This document shows, one piece after another, positions 59,001-64,000 of a stretch of DNA of 64,000 nucleotides. The DNA comes from Chrysemys picta bellii (taxonomy: Eukaryota > Chordata > Testudines > Emydidae). Positions within the stretch are counted from its first letter, which is position 1. Every line of letters starts with the position of its first letter. The notes beneath the pieces were generated by a model. That model made no database searches. It had not been told where the DNA came from and saw only the letters and a list, made by a program, of their open reading frames with translations. The stretch spans positions 3,605,001 to 3,669,000 of the forward strand of contig NC_088809.1 in assembly GCF_011386835.1 (NCBI RefSeq), written 5' to 3'. The position numbers and the translations under genes are program-made.

Positions 59001-62000
59001 ACCTTCTTGCCCTCCTCTACCATGGCTCCAAACTCTTCCCTGGACTCTTGGGGAATCAACTCCTTAAACTTCCCCATAGAGTTCCAGGAGTTGAAATTGT
59101 AGCGGCTCAGTAGCGCCTGTTGGTTCGCCGCTCTAAGTTGTAGCCCTCCGGCTGAGTAAACCTTACGGCCAAACAGGTCGAGCCGCTTAGCCTCTTTTGA
59201 TTTAGGCGCTGCAGCCTGCTGGCCGTGGCGCTCTCGTGCATTCACTGATTCCACCACCAGTGAGCACGGTTGGGGGTGGGTATACAAGTACCCATAGTCC
59301 TTAGAGGGGACAAAGTATTTTCTTTCCACCCCTCTCGCTGTGGGTGGAATGGAGGCAGGAGTTTGCCATATCGTATCCGCATTCGATTGGATCGTGCGGA
59401 TCAGAGGTAACGCCACCCTCGATGGGCATCTGCTCCAAGGATGTTCACGATCGGGTCGTGCACCTCCACTATCTCCTCCGCCTGCAGGTCCATATTACGG
59501 GCCATCCTACGCAGGAGATCCTGGTGAGCCCGAAGATCTATCGGAGGGGGACCCGTACATGAAGTGCCCGCCACTGCCTCGTCCGGAGAGGAGGAAGAGG
59601 ATGCCTCCGGTGGTACCGGATCCAAGGGGGGGTCCTGATCCCCTTGCTCTTGGGCCGGGGCATCACCTGCACTTGGGTCCCTGGTGTCGGGTGGCGTGGA
59701 CACCGAAGCCTCCATGCCTCCTGGCGGAGGCCGAGAGATGGTGGATTCTGGGGCCCTTCTAACCGAGTGACCCGAGCGAGAGGTCGATGGTATTGGAGCC
59801 CCTTGCTCTTGGTGGTATGCCCACGGGGTCCAAAACGACCAGTGAGATGGTCCATGAGAGTGGTCCTCTGCCATCTCTGGCCAGTGGCCGAAATTTTGTT
59901 CATCGGCGTGCCCTTGAGGGGGGTATGCCGATCTCGACAGGTCCTCCGAGGAGCGAGACACCGATCTAGACGGCCATGGCGGTGCCGAGAGAGATGAAAC
60001 CATCCCGGTGGGCTGCGGTGCCGCACGGTGCCGGTCCGGAGATGATCTATCTCTACGCGGTGCCGGCGATCGGTGCCGGGACCGCGACCGGTGCCGATGA
60101 CCTCGTCGGTGCCGGGAGTCGGATCTGGACCTCGACGAGGACCTGGAGTATGCCCGGTGCCGGGAGCGACCCCTCGACGTCGAGCGCCGACCGTAGCGGT
60201 GCCGAGAACTACGTCTCGACGTTGATCGGTGCCGACGATCATGTCGGTGCCGAGACGAAGAGCGGTGCCGCGAAGAAGATCTTGGCCGCGAGTACGACCG
60301 GTGCCGAGACGATATTCGGTGCCGGGACTGCGAGCGGCGTGGGGACCTGCTTCGGGACCTGGACCGGTGCCGAGGTTCCAGCCCTTGTGATGGCGGGCGC
60401 ATCAAGGCAGGTTTCCCCCTCGACTGGACCGGGCGAGTCAACGGTGCAGTCGGTGCCGGTGGTTGAGGCGGTGCCGGCTCCGTGAGAGCTATTAAGTCTC
60501 TCGCCGCCGCGAAGGTCTCTGGAGTCGACGGGAGGCACTGTATCACCGCCGGCCTGGGGGGAGACGCTATTTGCACCGGACTCAACGGCCTCGGCGCCGG
60601 AGTCGACGGTGCCGGAGGCACCTGTTTCCGTTGCTCCACCGGTGGACGCGGCTCTACCCCCGACACTGGGGGAGCTGGCGTCTTCGGCACTGATGTCCCC
60701 GTCTTATGGGCTTTTTTATGCCCTGGGGATAAGGACCGGCGCCGAGGCACTTGCTGTGTCTGCGGTGCCGACGAGGTCCGGTGCCGGGGAGGCTTGTCTG
60801 ACGCCACTCGCGTGGTCGTCGCAGCCGGTGCCGCCGGGGCACTGCGCACCGAGGTGCTAGGTGCCGGGGCCTTGCTCGTGGAAGGAGCGTCCGGGCTAAG
60901 AGCCGCCTCCATCAGAAGTTGCCTGAGCCGAAAGTCCCGCTCCTTCTTGGTTCTCGGACGAAAGGCCTTACAGATTTTACACTTGTCTGTCTGGTGTGAC
61001 TCTCCCAGGCACTTCAGACAGGATTCGTGCGGGTCGCTCGTGGGCATAGGTTTAGCGCAGGAGGCGCACAGCTTGAAGCCGGGAGCGTTGGGCATGAGCC
61101 CGGCCCCGCGGCCGGGGGAGGAAGGGGGGAGACGACCCCCTTAATCCCCTGGACTATTTAGAACAACTTTAAAACTACTTAACTAACTTACAACAAACTC
61201 TAAGACTATAACTATAACTACAACTATGATACAACAAGATAAGCTAGGGAAAGTGGAGAACAGCTAAGCAGCGCTCCACAGTTCCAACGACCGTCAGGGG
61301 CGGTAAGAAGGAACTGAGGGGGCGCCGGGTCGGCTGGGGTATATATTCAGCGCCATGAAGGCGCCACTCTAGGGGGCTCCACAGCCGACCCGCCGGTGTT
61401 GCTAGGGTAAAAATCTTCCGACGATCGTGCACGCGGCGCGCACACACCTAATGGAATGGATATGAGCAAGCACTCGAAGAAGAAAAAATGTTTATGCATA
61501 ACAGTGTGTGGACCTGGCTATGGTTTTAAAAGTTATATTTTTAATGATTGAGAAAGAATAAGTATATATTTTAAATAATCTCACTTCATTTTGAGGTTGA
61601 TCCTGCAAGTCCTCAATGGAGAGCACTTAATTGAATTCAATGGAATTTCTGCACATAGAGGGCTATAAGGACTGGGTCCTTTGTCTGGGACCTTTTACTT
61701 TATTGTGCCTTCAGATAACTAGCATTAAACTCTCACTATTCTTTTCTAACCCTCTTTTCCAGGCTCCGCCCTACCCATTAGTTTTGACACGTAACATGGG
61801 ATGGTTGCAGTTGCTGGTACAAGTGCTTATTATGATAGCGGCAATATTTTTAGCCATAAAAGAGGTGAGACACTTTCAGAATTAATATAAAATAATTGTA
61901 TGCATAAAGATCTTTTGTGGATTTGTAAAGACTGTGACAATTTTGATCATTTTATAAGTTATATGTTTTATAACTTATATGTTTCATAATGTCTCGCATT

Positions 62001-63738
62001 GTACAATTACTAGGCTAATTGCTAATCGTGCATAAATGTGTTAATCATTCTTGATGGTCCAAATATATACTAATATAACTGTAAGATATTATATGAAATT
62101 GATGTGAGGCCTTCCTTTTTGAAAAACTGGGAACAAAATGGGATTTGAAATATGGTGATCATACTAAATTCTTACTCAGCAACATACTTAAGCAATGTAC
62201 TTTAAAGTCATGAAGTAAATAGGATTGCTCGTGTATTTAAAGTACTGTGTTAAGTACATTATTGAATAAGGATCTATATCAGAAAGGACAAGTACATCTG
62301 ACTTACTTCCCAGTAAGACATTTAAAGTTATTTATTAGTAACATCTGCTAGTAAAGTTAACTGTTAAACTATTTTAAGTACAGCAGAAAATCAGGACACA
62401 TTAAAAAAAATCTGGAAAAGCATTTTTGAGGCACAAACAATATAGAAAGAATGAAATTCTAGATGCTGTAGCTATTTTAAGTAGACTAGTTGGTTTTGAA
62501 TTTTTATTCACCTTTTAATTTTTACTATTTTTAATCTGTTTATATATATCTGTCTACACAGAGTGTAGCCATCTTTCTACTAAGACCCTCAGATCTTCAG
62601 TCAATTCTGTCAGATGCATGGTTCCACTTTGCATTGTAAGTCTGGCATATAAATTGTTGTTTCTGAAATAACATGCGCTCTGTCAGTTACATTTCCTTGG
62701 TTCACAGAAAATTAATTCTTTTAACTGTAATTCACTTGTTATTTTAGACTGTCAGTTGTCAGAGGTAAGAACATAATTTTATATGCAGTTTTACGGTAAG
62801 ACACCAGGTATATCTCTGGCATTCACTGACCGGTAACACTATTGTGGATTGGTACATACAAACTATTTTTATCTTTGTAAGCACTGCAAAAGAGAGAATT
62901 GTATTTTGTTTATAAAGAAACAAGCCAGTTAGCCAGATTTTGATTACCCATTCCATCTTCTGTGTTGCTCTGTTAACAAAAAAATGGCATAACCAGCTGT
63001 TAGGGATGCCCCCAGTGTACAGGAATCCCAAAGTGGCTTAGAGCCAGCATAGCTGGCCCTATACTGCCCCCTCCTGTTCCTGGCATAGGAGATAAGACTG
63101 GGGAAAGAGGGTATAGTCAAAATGATGCTGCGTTTCTGTGATCCCTGACTCTGGAATGATCATTTGGGGGACATGGCACAAGGCGTAATTTAGAACAGTC
63201 CTAAAGTTGCTCTAAATTATGCTGGGGGCTAGCCTGGACCCAGGACTGAGGAAAATAAAAAGTGATATAGAGCTACCTTTATAGTTTTCCCTAACTGCAA
63301 CAAGCACAGTTTGGACACAGGGTGGAAAGTGAAATTGGAAGTGAAACTTGAAATAAGGAAGTCAAGTATCAGAGGGGTAGCCGTGTTAGTCTGGATCTGT
63401 AAAAAGCAACAGAGAGTCCTTTGGCACCTTTAAGACTAACAGATGTATTGGAGTATAAGCTTTCGTGGGTGAATGCCCACTTCGTTGGATGCAAGCATGC
63501 ATTCCACTATATTTTGTACATTTCTGTGCTGTGTAAAAGAGTATTTACAATATTTGTTTTTTTTTTCAACAGTTTTATACAAGCAGTGCTTGTGATCTTC
63601 TCTGTCTTCTTGTACTTGTTTTCCTACAAAGAACACCTGGTGTGTCTTGTCTTGGCTATGGCACTAGGATGGGCAAATATGCTGTACTTTACCAGGGGTT
63701 TCCAATCCATGGGAATTTATAGTGTCATGATCCAAAAG
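40907..63738 (+). CDS. TRPV3: TRPV3 gene, first 12 coding exons (3' end outside window)
   Basis: TRPV3 is a plasma-membrane warm-sensing, calcium-permeable cation channel best known from keratinocytes. Coding segments join 40907-41022, 44732-44836, 46591-46677, 49559-49716, 50418-50594, 50812-50952, 52088-52368, 53771-53947, 54828-54986, 61763-61864, 62562-62635 and 63573-63738: 1743 bases, 581 codons, no stop. Seen are a TRPV3-type N-terminus ([23 protein letters not shown]), the ankyrin repeat domain, S1 to S4 and the S4-S5 linker. His426, known in mammals to matter for 2-APB response, is retained. The pore, S6 and C-terminus are beyond the window. Introns are GT-AG except the last, which has a GC donor. 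A DIRS element fills the ninth coding intron. Confidence 0.95.
41023..44731 (+). other. TRPV3: TRPV3 coding intron 1
   Basis: Non-coding. It contains an ancient repeat (about 41170-41690) but no recognised extra exon or other gene. The minus frames here are shadows. Confidence 0.7.
41170..41690. repeat. Ancient interspersed repeat
   Basis: AGTGCTTTAGGAAATGTGGA, AGTGCTTGCTCTGAAGAGCT then TTACAGTCTC, and later GCTGGGTTTTAAGGAAGCAT follow the order of the family seen in part at 30585 and 34190. The family name is not certain. Confidence 0.45.
44732..44836 (+). CDS. TRPV3: TRPV3 coding exon 2
   Basis: Two AGs are possible, at 44730-44731 and 44737-44738. Only the first keeps frame with exon 1, giving [12 protein letters not shown] (human SAHFFLEIEGFE). 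It continues [15 protein letters not shown]. Donor GTATGT. Residues 39-74. Confidence 0.88.
46591..46677 (+). CDS. TRPV3: TRPV3 coding exon 3
   Basis: Acceptor TTTCTACAG, donor GTAAGT. It reads [20 protein letters not shown], matching the human GNCDDMDSPQSPQDDVTE segment. Residues 74-103. Confidence 0.9.
47971..48160. mobile_element. Tc1/mariner-like MITE
   Basis: Inverted termini CACCTCTACCTCGCTATAAT and ATTGAGGTAGAGGTG are flanked on both sides by TA, the target of Tc1/mariner transposases. Internal CGTTATA words repeat. No transposase. Confidence 0.88.
48340..48445 (+). repeat. SINE 3' tail
   Basis: GTAAAGAGCTTTGGGATCCT then TCGGGATGAAAGACACTATA and TAAATGTAAGTTATTATTAT is the conserved 3' tail of an amniote SINE/LINE pair (DeuSINE or L2-type). 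Exact family uncertain. Confidence 0.6.
49559..49716 (+). CDS. TRPV3: TRPV3 coding exon 4
   Basis: Acceptor TTAATTCAG, donor GTAAGC. It reads [20 protein letters not shown], then [12 protein letters not shown]: start of the ankyrin domain. Residues 103-156. Confidence 0.92.
50418..50594 (+). CDS. TRPV3: TRPV3 coding exon 5 (ankyrin)
   Basis: Acceptor TTTTGTAG, donor GTATTT. It reads [30 protein letters not shown] and [12 protein letters not shown]. Residues 156-215. Confidence 0.95.
50812..50952 (+). CDS. TRPV3: TRPV3 coding exon 6 (ankyrin)
   Basis: Acceptor TTGTTGCAG, donor GTAAGT. It reads [34 protein letters not shown] and HEGFYFG. Residues 215-262. Confidence 0.96.
52088..52368 (+). 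CDS. TRPV3: TRPV3 coding exon 7 (ankyrin)
   Basis: Acceptor TTTTCTTAG, donor GTAAGG. It reads [40 protein letters not shown] and [17 protein letters not shown]. Residues 262-355. Confidence 0.96.
53420..53574. mobile_element. hAT-like MITE in TRPV3 intron 7
   Basis: Termini CAGGGCCACCCAGAGG and CCTCTGGGCGGCCCCG are inverted with few mismatches. The 8-bp target duplication TTTATTTC is exact (53412-53419 and 53575-53582). It is internally G-rich and non-coding. Confidence 0.9.
53771..53947 (+). CDS. TRPV3: TRPV3 coding exon 8
   Basis: Acceptor AATGTTTTAG, donor GTAAGT. It reads [40 protein letters not shown] and [12 protein letters not shown]. Residues 356-414. Confidence 0.95.
54828..54986 (+). 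CDS. TRPV3: TRPV3 coding exon 9 (S1)
   Basis: Acceptor TTTCTACAG, donor GTATGT. It reads [19 protein letters not shown], then S1 ([19 protein letters not shown]). The His in EPLH (54861-54863) is residue 426, as in human. Residues 415-467. Confidence 0.95.
55244..55451. repeat. DIRS left inverted terminal repeat (element 3' end)
   Basis: It runs from AAAGACGGTTACTCACCG to AGTTCCTTCTT. From about 55306 to 55451 it is the reverse complement of 61305-61450 with no difference I can see. The outermost ~55 bases differ from the right end, which is normal for DIRS. Confidence 0.92.
55490..55600. repeat. DIRS internal complementary region
   Basis: 55490-55550 is the reverse complement of the outer left end, and 55551-55590 the reverse complement of the outer right end, meeting at GTAACCGTCTTTTCTTCTTC. 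In the DIRS model this region templates completion of the ends and formation of the circular intermediate. Confidence 0.9.
55604..58492 (-). CDS. DIRS ORF3, tyrosine recombinase at the C-terminus (962 aa frame)
   Basis: The last ~350 residues are a tyrosine recombinase: [16 protein letters not shown] starts the core-binding domain, [11 protein letters not shown] carries the first catalytic Arg, HSTRAQAS the His-x-x-Arg pair, and FTEHYAL the probable nucleophile Tyr (near 55691). This enzyme inserts the circular DNA intermediate. The first ~560 residues of the frame overlap the RT frame and look like its shadow, so the real protein probably begins nearer 56750. The product ends 153 bases from the inner edge of the left terminal repeat. 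Confidence 0.85.
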   Translation of the reverse strand: MVPYNFGPLGPPHGGEGIRYPVFFYPPLLPPFPVPLQGPFSRATSYTGSFYAPRYGGHRGGSSGIKGQGILFPLFPHSQVQRRSATHLGLARTQQIRSKVEVPHGLSGGHYPFPRSWRLVCRPRHERRILSHCYFPASQTLPPIRGKQGALPICSPSLRTIFGPTGLHEMYGCRGSVPSSARDTGVPVPRRLAGTRSHQGTSSRSRPHNSAHIQQVGYPTQQGQIHSRTYPENRIHRCGSRLQTRTSHPARQSLLLHHEPHTGTQGLPNYHGEVVPYPPGSHGFMHVRNQACQTSASPTPDLGVINIPPTSGQPEYGGHNPELGPDLPHMVARSQCGLRGDAVSRPTTLSAPGHRRFISGLGRPSQRAPYPGPVDCTSASPTHQCSGTDGGAPGVPGISQSPTWPLCVSSHRQHHGHVLHQQARRSTFVNSMPRGHSPVGLLHRPLNPSHGIVPPWSPEHFSGPTQQVLSNARVVYPSGHHTFRLPEVGVSPDRPVCISRQQEVPRVLLPARSSPRLPLGCVSPSLERPPVLCLPSVSSGPQGTAQIAQRPGTGDSDRSSVAETTLVRHAAGTLGSDTDPASVVSGSHHAEPRPAASPRPAITPPHGVAAPWFTQAEQQCSHSVQQILLSSRKPSTRTTYLAKWKRFSCWCEQRATSPLHAPIPLILEYLLSLKQQGLAISSIRVHLAAISAFHPGELASSVFSNPMVVRFLKGLDRMYPQQRQPVPTWDLNLVLSKLTGPPFEPLATCSLLYLSWKTAFLVAITSARRVSELRALTSEPPYTVFHKDKVQLRPHPAFLPKVVSPFHINQDIFLPVFHPKPHATRQDQRLHSLDVRRALAFYIDRTKHFRKTTQLFVAVADRMKGSPVSSQRLSSWITSCIRTCYDLAGVSVPHLTAHSTRAQASSTAFLAQVPIQDICRAAVWSSVHTFTEHYALVQQSRDDAAFGSAVLHTAMSHSDPTT
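56605..58968 (-). CDS. DIRS ORF2, reverse transcriptase/RNase H (787 aa frame)
   Basis: Encodes the element's polymerase. Seen in order: [20 protein letters not shown] (fingers), [11 protein letters not shown] (first catalytic Asp), [19 protein letters not shown], then [11 protein letters not shown] near residue 346, the RT catalytic pair. RNase H follows with [13 protein letters not shown] and [16 protein letters not shown]. The final section (residues ~640-790) matches the RNase H to methylase-like stretch of DIRS polyproteins only loosely. The frame is open without a break. The first ~130 residues overlap the gag frame, so the true start is probably internal or the protein is made by frameshift. 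Confidence 0.9.
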   Translation of the reverse strand: MQTQRRGPWLRASLCAGSPGFRFRVCLRSCSKPYKICLLRVMDCSRIRRTLACRASRTREQSCAPWGCMLWAPSAGHLGRSLSASTPPRLVRDRTRPGGEGEVVEEGGPALNPARTRGHLDHLQAPGRTFEGAVEDGAPVIPQDPAPSFRDRLSHFHRAWSLITSDRWVLRTVERGYAIQFSSIPPSSPPSPSLFRDPSHEQLLIQEVSTLLAMGAIEEVPVELRGRGFYSRYFLIPKSKGGLRPILDLRGLNKFVVKLKFRMVSLGAIIPSLDPGDWFAALDMKDAYFHIAIFPPHRRFLRFVVNRVHYQFAVLPFGLSSAPRVFTKCMAVVAAYLRRQGIQVFPYLDDWLVRGRTKEQVRDHVHIIVRTFNKLGILLNKDKSTLEPTQRIEFIGAVLDSRRAQAILPDNRFCSITSLIQGLKAFPTTTVRSCLTLLGHMASCTYVTRHARLRLRPLQTWVSSIYRPHRDSLNMVVTIPNSVLTSLTWWLDHNVVCEGMPFHAPQPSLHLVTDASSLGWGAHLNEHHTQGLWTAPQLALHINVRELMAVRLACQAFLNLLRGRCVLVLTDNTTAMFYINKQGGARSSILCQEAIRLWDFCIAHSIHLTASFLPGVQNTLADRLSRSFQTHEWSIRPDIIHSVFQKWGFPQIDLFASRDNRKCHVFCSLQGRAPGSLSDAFLLPWKDHLFYAFPPFPLVHKVLLKLRRDQAQVILIAPAWPRQHWYATLLELSVQTPIPLPLYPDLITQNHGRLRHPDLQSLHLTAWLLHGSPRQSNSVHTLSNRFC
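58577..59416 (-). CDS. DIRS ORF1, gag-like, C-terminal part (279 aa frame)
   Basis: Continues ORF1 in a different frame. It reads [60 protein letters not shown] and [20 protein letters not shown], as in gag proteins of vertebrate DIRS elements, and ends in an Arg/Gly/Pro-rich tail that may bind RNA. The nominal Met is internal; the natural protein very likely ran on from the 59401-61095 frame. Its end overlaps the RT frame by about 390 bases. Confidence 0.7.
   Translation of the reverse strand: MALPLIRTIQSNADTIWQTPASIPPTARGVERKYFVPSKDYGYLYTHPQPCSLVVESVNARERHGQQAAAPKSKEAKRLDLFGRKVYSAGGLQLRAANQQALLSRYNFNSWNSMGKFKELIPQESREEFGAMVEEGKKVARTSLQASLDIADSAARTLASGIAMRRISWLQVSGLPPELQQTLQDLPFEGHGLFSDKTDSRLQSLKDSRTIMRSLGMHVVGPQRRPFRPQPQRFYPPPPRQRQDSARRRGRGGRRRWTGPQPGQNQGPPRPPSGPRQNF
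59401..61095 (-). CDS. DIRS ORF1, gag-like, N-terminal part (564 aa frame)
   Basis: A gag-like protein of the DIRS element. The start [13 protein letters not shown] leads into a cysteine-rich block with repeated C-x2-C pairs (CASC, CLKC, CKIC) in the first ~45 residues, a possible zinc-binding motif. A proline/alanine-rich linker follows, then an Arg/Ser/His-rich section (about residues 225-370) full of RSRSRS and RHRS words, then an acidic tail. The frame stops at 59401, while clearly gag-like sequence continues in another frame (58577-59416), so this copy has a small frameshift. It is the first gene of the element after the right terminal repeat. Confidence 0.7.
   Translation of the reverse strand: MPNAPGFKLCASCAKPMPTSDPHESCLKCLGESHQTDKCKICKAFRPRTKKERDFRLRQLLMEAALSPDAPSTSKAPAPSTSVRSAPAAPAATTTRVASDKPPRHRTSSAPQTQQVPRRRSLSPGHKKAHKTGTSVPKTPAPPVSGVEPRPPVEQRKQVPPAPSTPAPRPLSPVQIASPPRPAVIQCLPSTPETFAAARDLIALTEPAPPQPPAPTAPLTRPVQSRGKPALMRPPSQGLEPRHRSRSRSRSPRRSQSRHRISSRHRSYSRPRSSSRHRSSSRHRHDRRHRSTSRRSSRHRYGRRSTSRGRSRHRAYSRSSSRSRSDSRHRRGHRHRSRSRHRSPAPRRDRSSPDRHRAAPQPTGMVSSLSAPPWPSRSVSRSSEDLSRSAYPPQGHADEQNFGHWPEMAEDHSHGPSHWSFWTPWAYHQEQGAPIPSTSRSGHSVRRAPESTISRPPPGGMEASVSTPPDTRDPSAGDAPAQEQGDQDPPLDPVPPEASSSSSPDEAVAGTSCTGPPPIDLRAHQDLLRRMARNMDLQAEEIVEVHDPIVNILGADAHRGWRYL
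61305..61486. repeat. DIRS right inverted terminal repeat (element 5' end)
   Basis: It starts AAGAAGGAACTGAGGGGGCG and ends in CACTCGAAGAAGAAA. It contains a TATATA motif (on either strand, within GGGGTATATATTCAGC) that could act as a promoter for the element. Confidence 0.9.
61763..61864 (+). CDS. TRPV3: TRPV3 coding exon 10 (S1-S2 loop, S2)
   Basis: Acceptor CTTTTCCAG, donor GTGAGA. It reads [20 protein letters not shown], then [14 protein letters not shown] (S2). Residues 468-501. Confidence 0.94.
62562..62635 (+). CDS. TRPV3: TRPV3 coding exon 11
   Basis: Acceptor CTACACAG, donor GTAAGT. It reads [20 protein letters not shown], then FHFA: the S2-S3 linker. Residues 502-526. Confidence 0.94.
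63366..63505 (-). repeat. Turtle interspersed repeat, possibly Penelope-type
   Basis: TATCAGAGGGGTAGCCGTGT followed by TAGTCTGGATCTGTAAAAAG, GGCACCTTTAAGACTAACAG and TATAAGCTTTCGTGGGTGAA is a very common repeat in turtle and crocodile DNA. Its end holds an inverted pair, GTGGGT-GAAT-GCCCAC (63465-63480). The link to Penelope-like elements is from memory and unproven here. Confidence 0.7.
63573..63738 (+). CDS. TRPV3: TRPV3 coding exon 12 (S3, S4), GC donor
   Basis: Acceptor TTTCAACAG. It reads [16 protein letters not shown] (S3), [15 protein letters not shown] (S4) and [15 protein letters not shown]. The exon ends at AAG|GCATGT, a GC donor, at exactly the length (166) of the matching TRPV1 exon. 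Residues 526-581. Confidence 0.93.
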
Positions 63739-64000
63739 GCATGTATATAATTTTTAACTCTTGTTATGTTATCTATTTACTCTAGTTGCATTATCTAATT
63801 CATGTACATTCTGCAATTTAGATGTTGCTTATATTATAAGTAATCCACACTGAAATTTCCAGTTTCTTCTCTTTAAGATATGTTTTATTTCATTAGAATG
63901 TACTATGTAATTTAAAAAAATTAATAGTGGTAACTAGCTAATTTGTTCAAATTATGCAACATTTATTTTTAAATCTCTAAATTGTATGGTATTTTTCAGC
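63739..64000 (+). other. TRPV3: TRPV3 coding intron 12 (starts with GC) and possible next acceptor
   Basis: It begins with the GC donor. The window ends GTATTTTTCAGC; the CAG at 63997-63999 after a pyrimidine-rich run is a plausible acceptor for the next exon, leaving one exon base in the window. This cannot be confirmed here. Confidence 0.5.

Larger units (their letters stand above)
55244..61486 (-). mobile_element. DIRS-type YR retrotransposon, near complete
   Basis: DIRS elements are retrotransposons that integrate through a tyrosine recombinase instead of a DDE integrase. Seen here: inverted terminal repeats at each end; an internal complementary region at 55490-55600 joining reverse complements of both outer ends; and gag-like, RT/RNase H and tyrosine recombinase frames in order on the minus strand. 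No target duplication is evident, as expected for the class. The GC-rich coding body contrasts with the AT-rich intron. The terminal repeats look identical over about 146 bp, so insertion should be recent. It lies antisense to TRPV3. Confidence 0.93.
54987..61762 (+). other. TRPV3: TRPV3 coding intron 9, DIRS insertion site
   Basis: A 6776-base intron of which about 6240 bases are the minus-strand DIRS element. Without it the intron would be about 530 bases. Confidence 0.9.
61865..63572 (+). other. TRPV3: TRPV3 coding introns 10 and 11
   Basis: AT-rich non-coding sequence around exon 11. The second intron ends with an interspersed repeat at about 63366-63505 that lies about 70 bases before the exon 12 acceptor. 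Confidence 0.7.

Noticed and set aside
59538..60242. 234-residue second minus-strand frame inside gag
   Set aside because: Another frame of the same repetitive Arg-rich region, with no domain content of its own.
59340..61144. Several plus-strand frames (140-220 residues) across the DIRS gag
   Set aside because: They are GC-rich shadows of the minus-strand gag. Their Gly/Ala/Val-rich repeats come from the GGTGCCG words.
1..64000. CRISPR array, bacterial operons, tRNA or rRNA genes
   Set aside because: The sequence is vertebrate with spliced genes. No spaced direct-repeat arrays and no tRNA cloverleaf or rRNA segment were recognised by eye.

Overview
The window is vertebrate genomic DNA, most probably from a turtle. 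It carries the conserved block SHPK - TRPV1 - TRPV3 with all three genes on the + strand. The repeats are of the kind that fill turtle genomes: many CR1 LINE tails, a near-complete DIRS retrotransposon, and short TIR transposons of hAT, Tc1/mariner and Harbinger type. The coding exons resemble the chicken and human genes as I remember them. No database was searched, so the species call is an inference.

Layout. 1-771 is the last intron of SHPK and 772-1166 its last coding exon (sedoheptulokinase C-terminus). 1167-11658 is SHPK 3' UTR, intergenic DNA and TRPV1 5' non-coding sequence, with CR1 fragments and one complete 681-bp TIR element. 11669-22966 is a complete TRPV1 gene. Fifteen coding exons with canonical GT-AG introns join to an uninterrupted 841-residue frame. 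22967-40902 is an 18-kb gene-free stretch of CR1, L2-like, LTR-like and Harbinger-derived remnants; the TRPV3 promoter and 5' UTR exons probably lie here. 40907-63738 holds the first twelve coding exons of TRPV3 (581 codons, in frame throughout). The window ends in the S4-S5 region, before the pore.

The most striking structure is a roughly 6.24-kb DIRS-type tyrosine-recombinase retrotransposon (about 55244-61486, minus strand) inside the TRPV3 intron between the S1 exon and the next exon. Its inverted terminal repeats look identical over about 146 bp. It has an internal complementary region joining copies of both termini, open RT/RNase H and tyrosine recombinase frames, and a gag region broken by one apparent frameshift.

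The two TRPV genes are tandem paralogues. Several matching exons have identical lengths (141, 177 and 166 bp) and the same phases. Both encode heat- and ligand-gated cation channels. TRPV1 carries a mixed set of vanilloid-pocket residues, and TRPV3 uses a rare GC splice donor after its last exon in the window.
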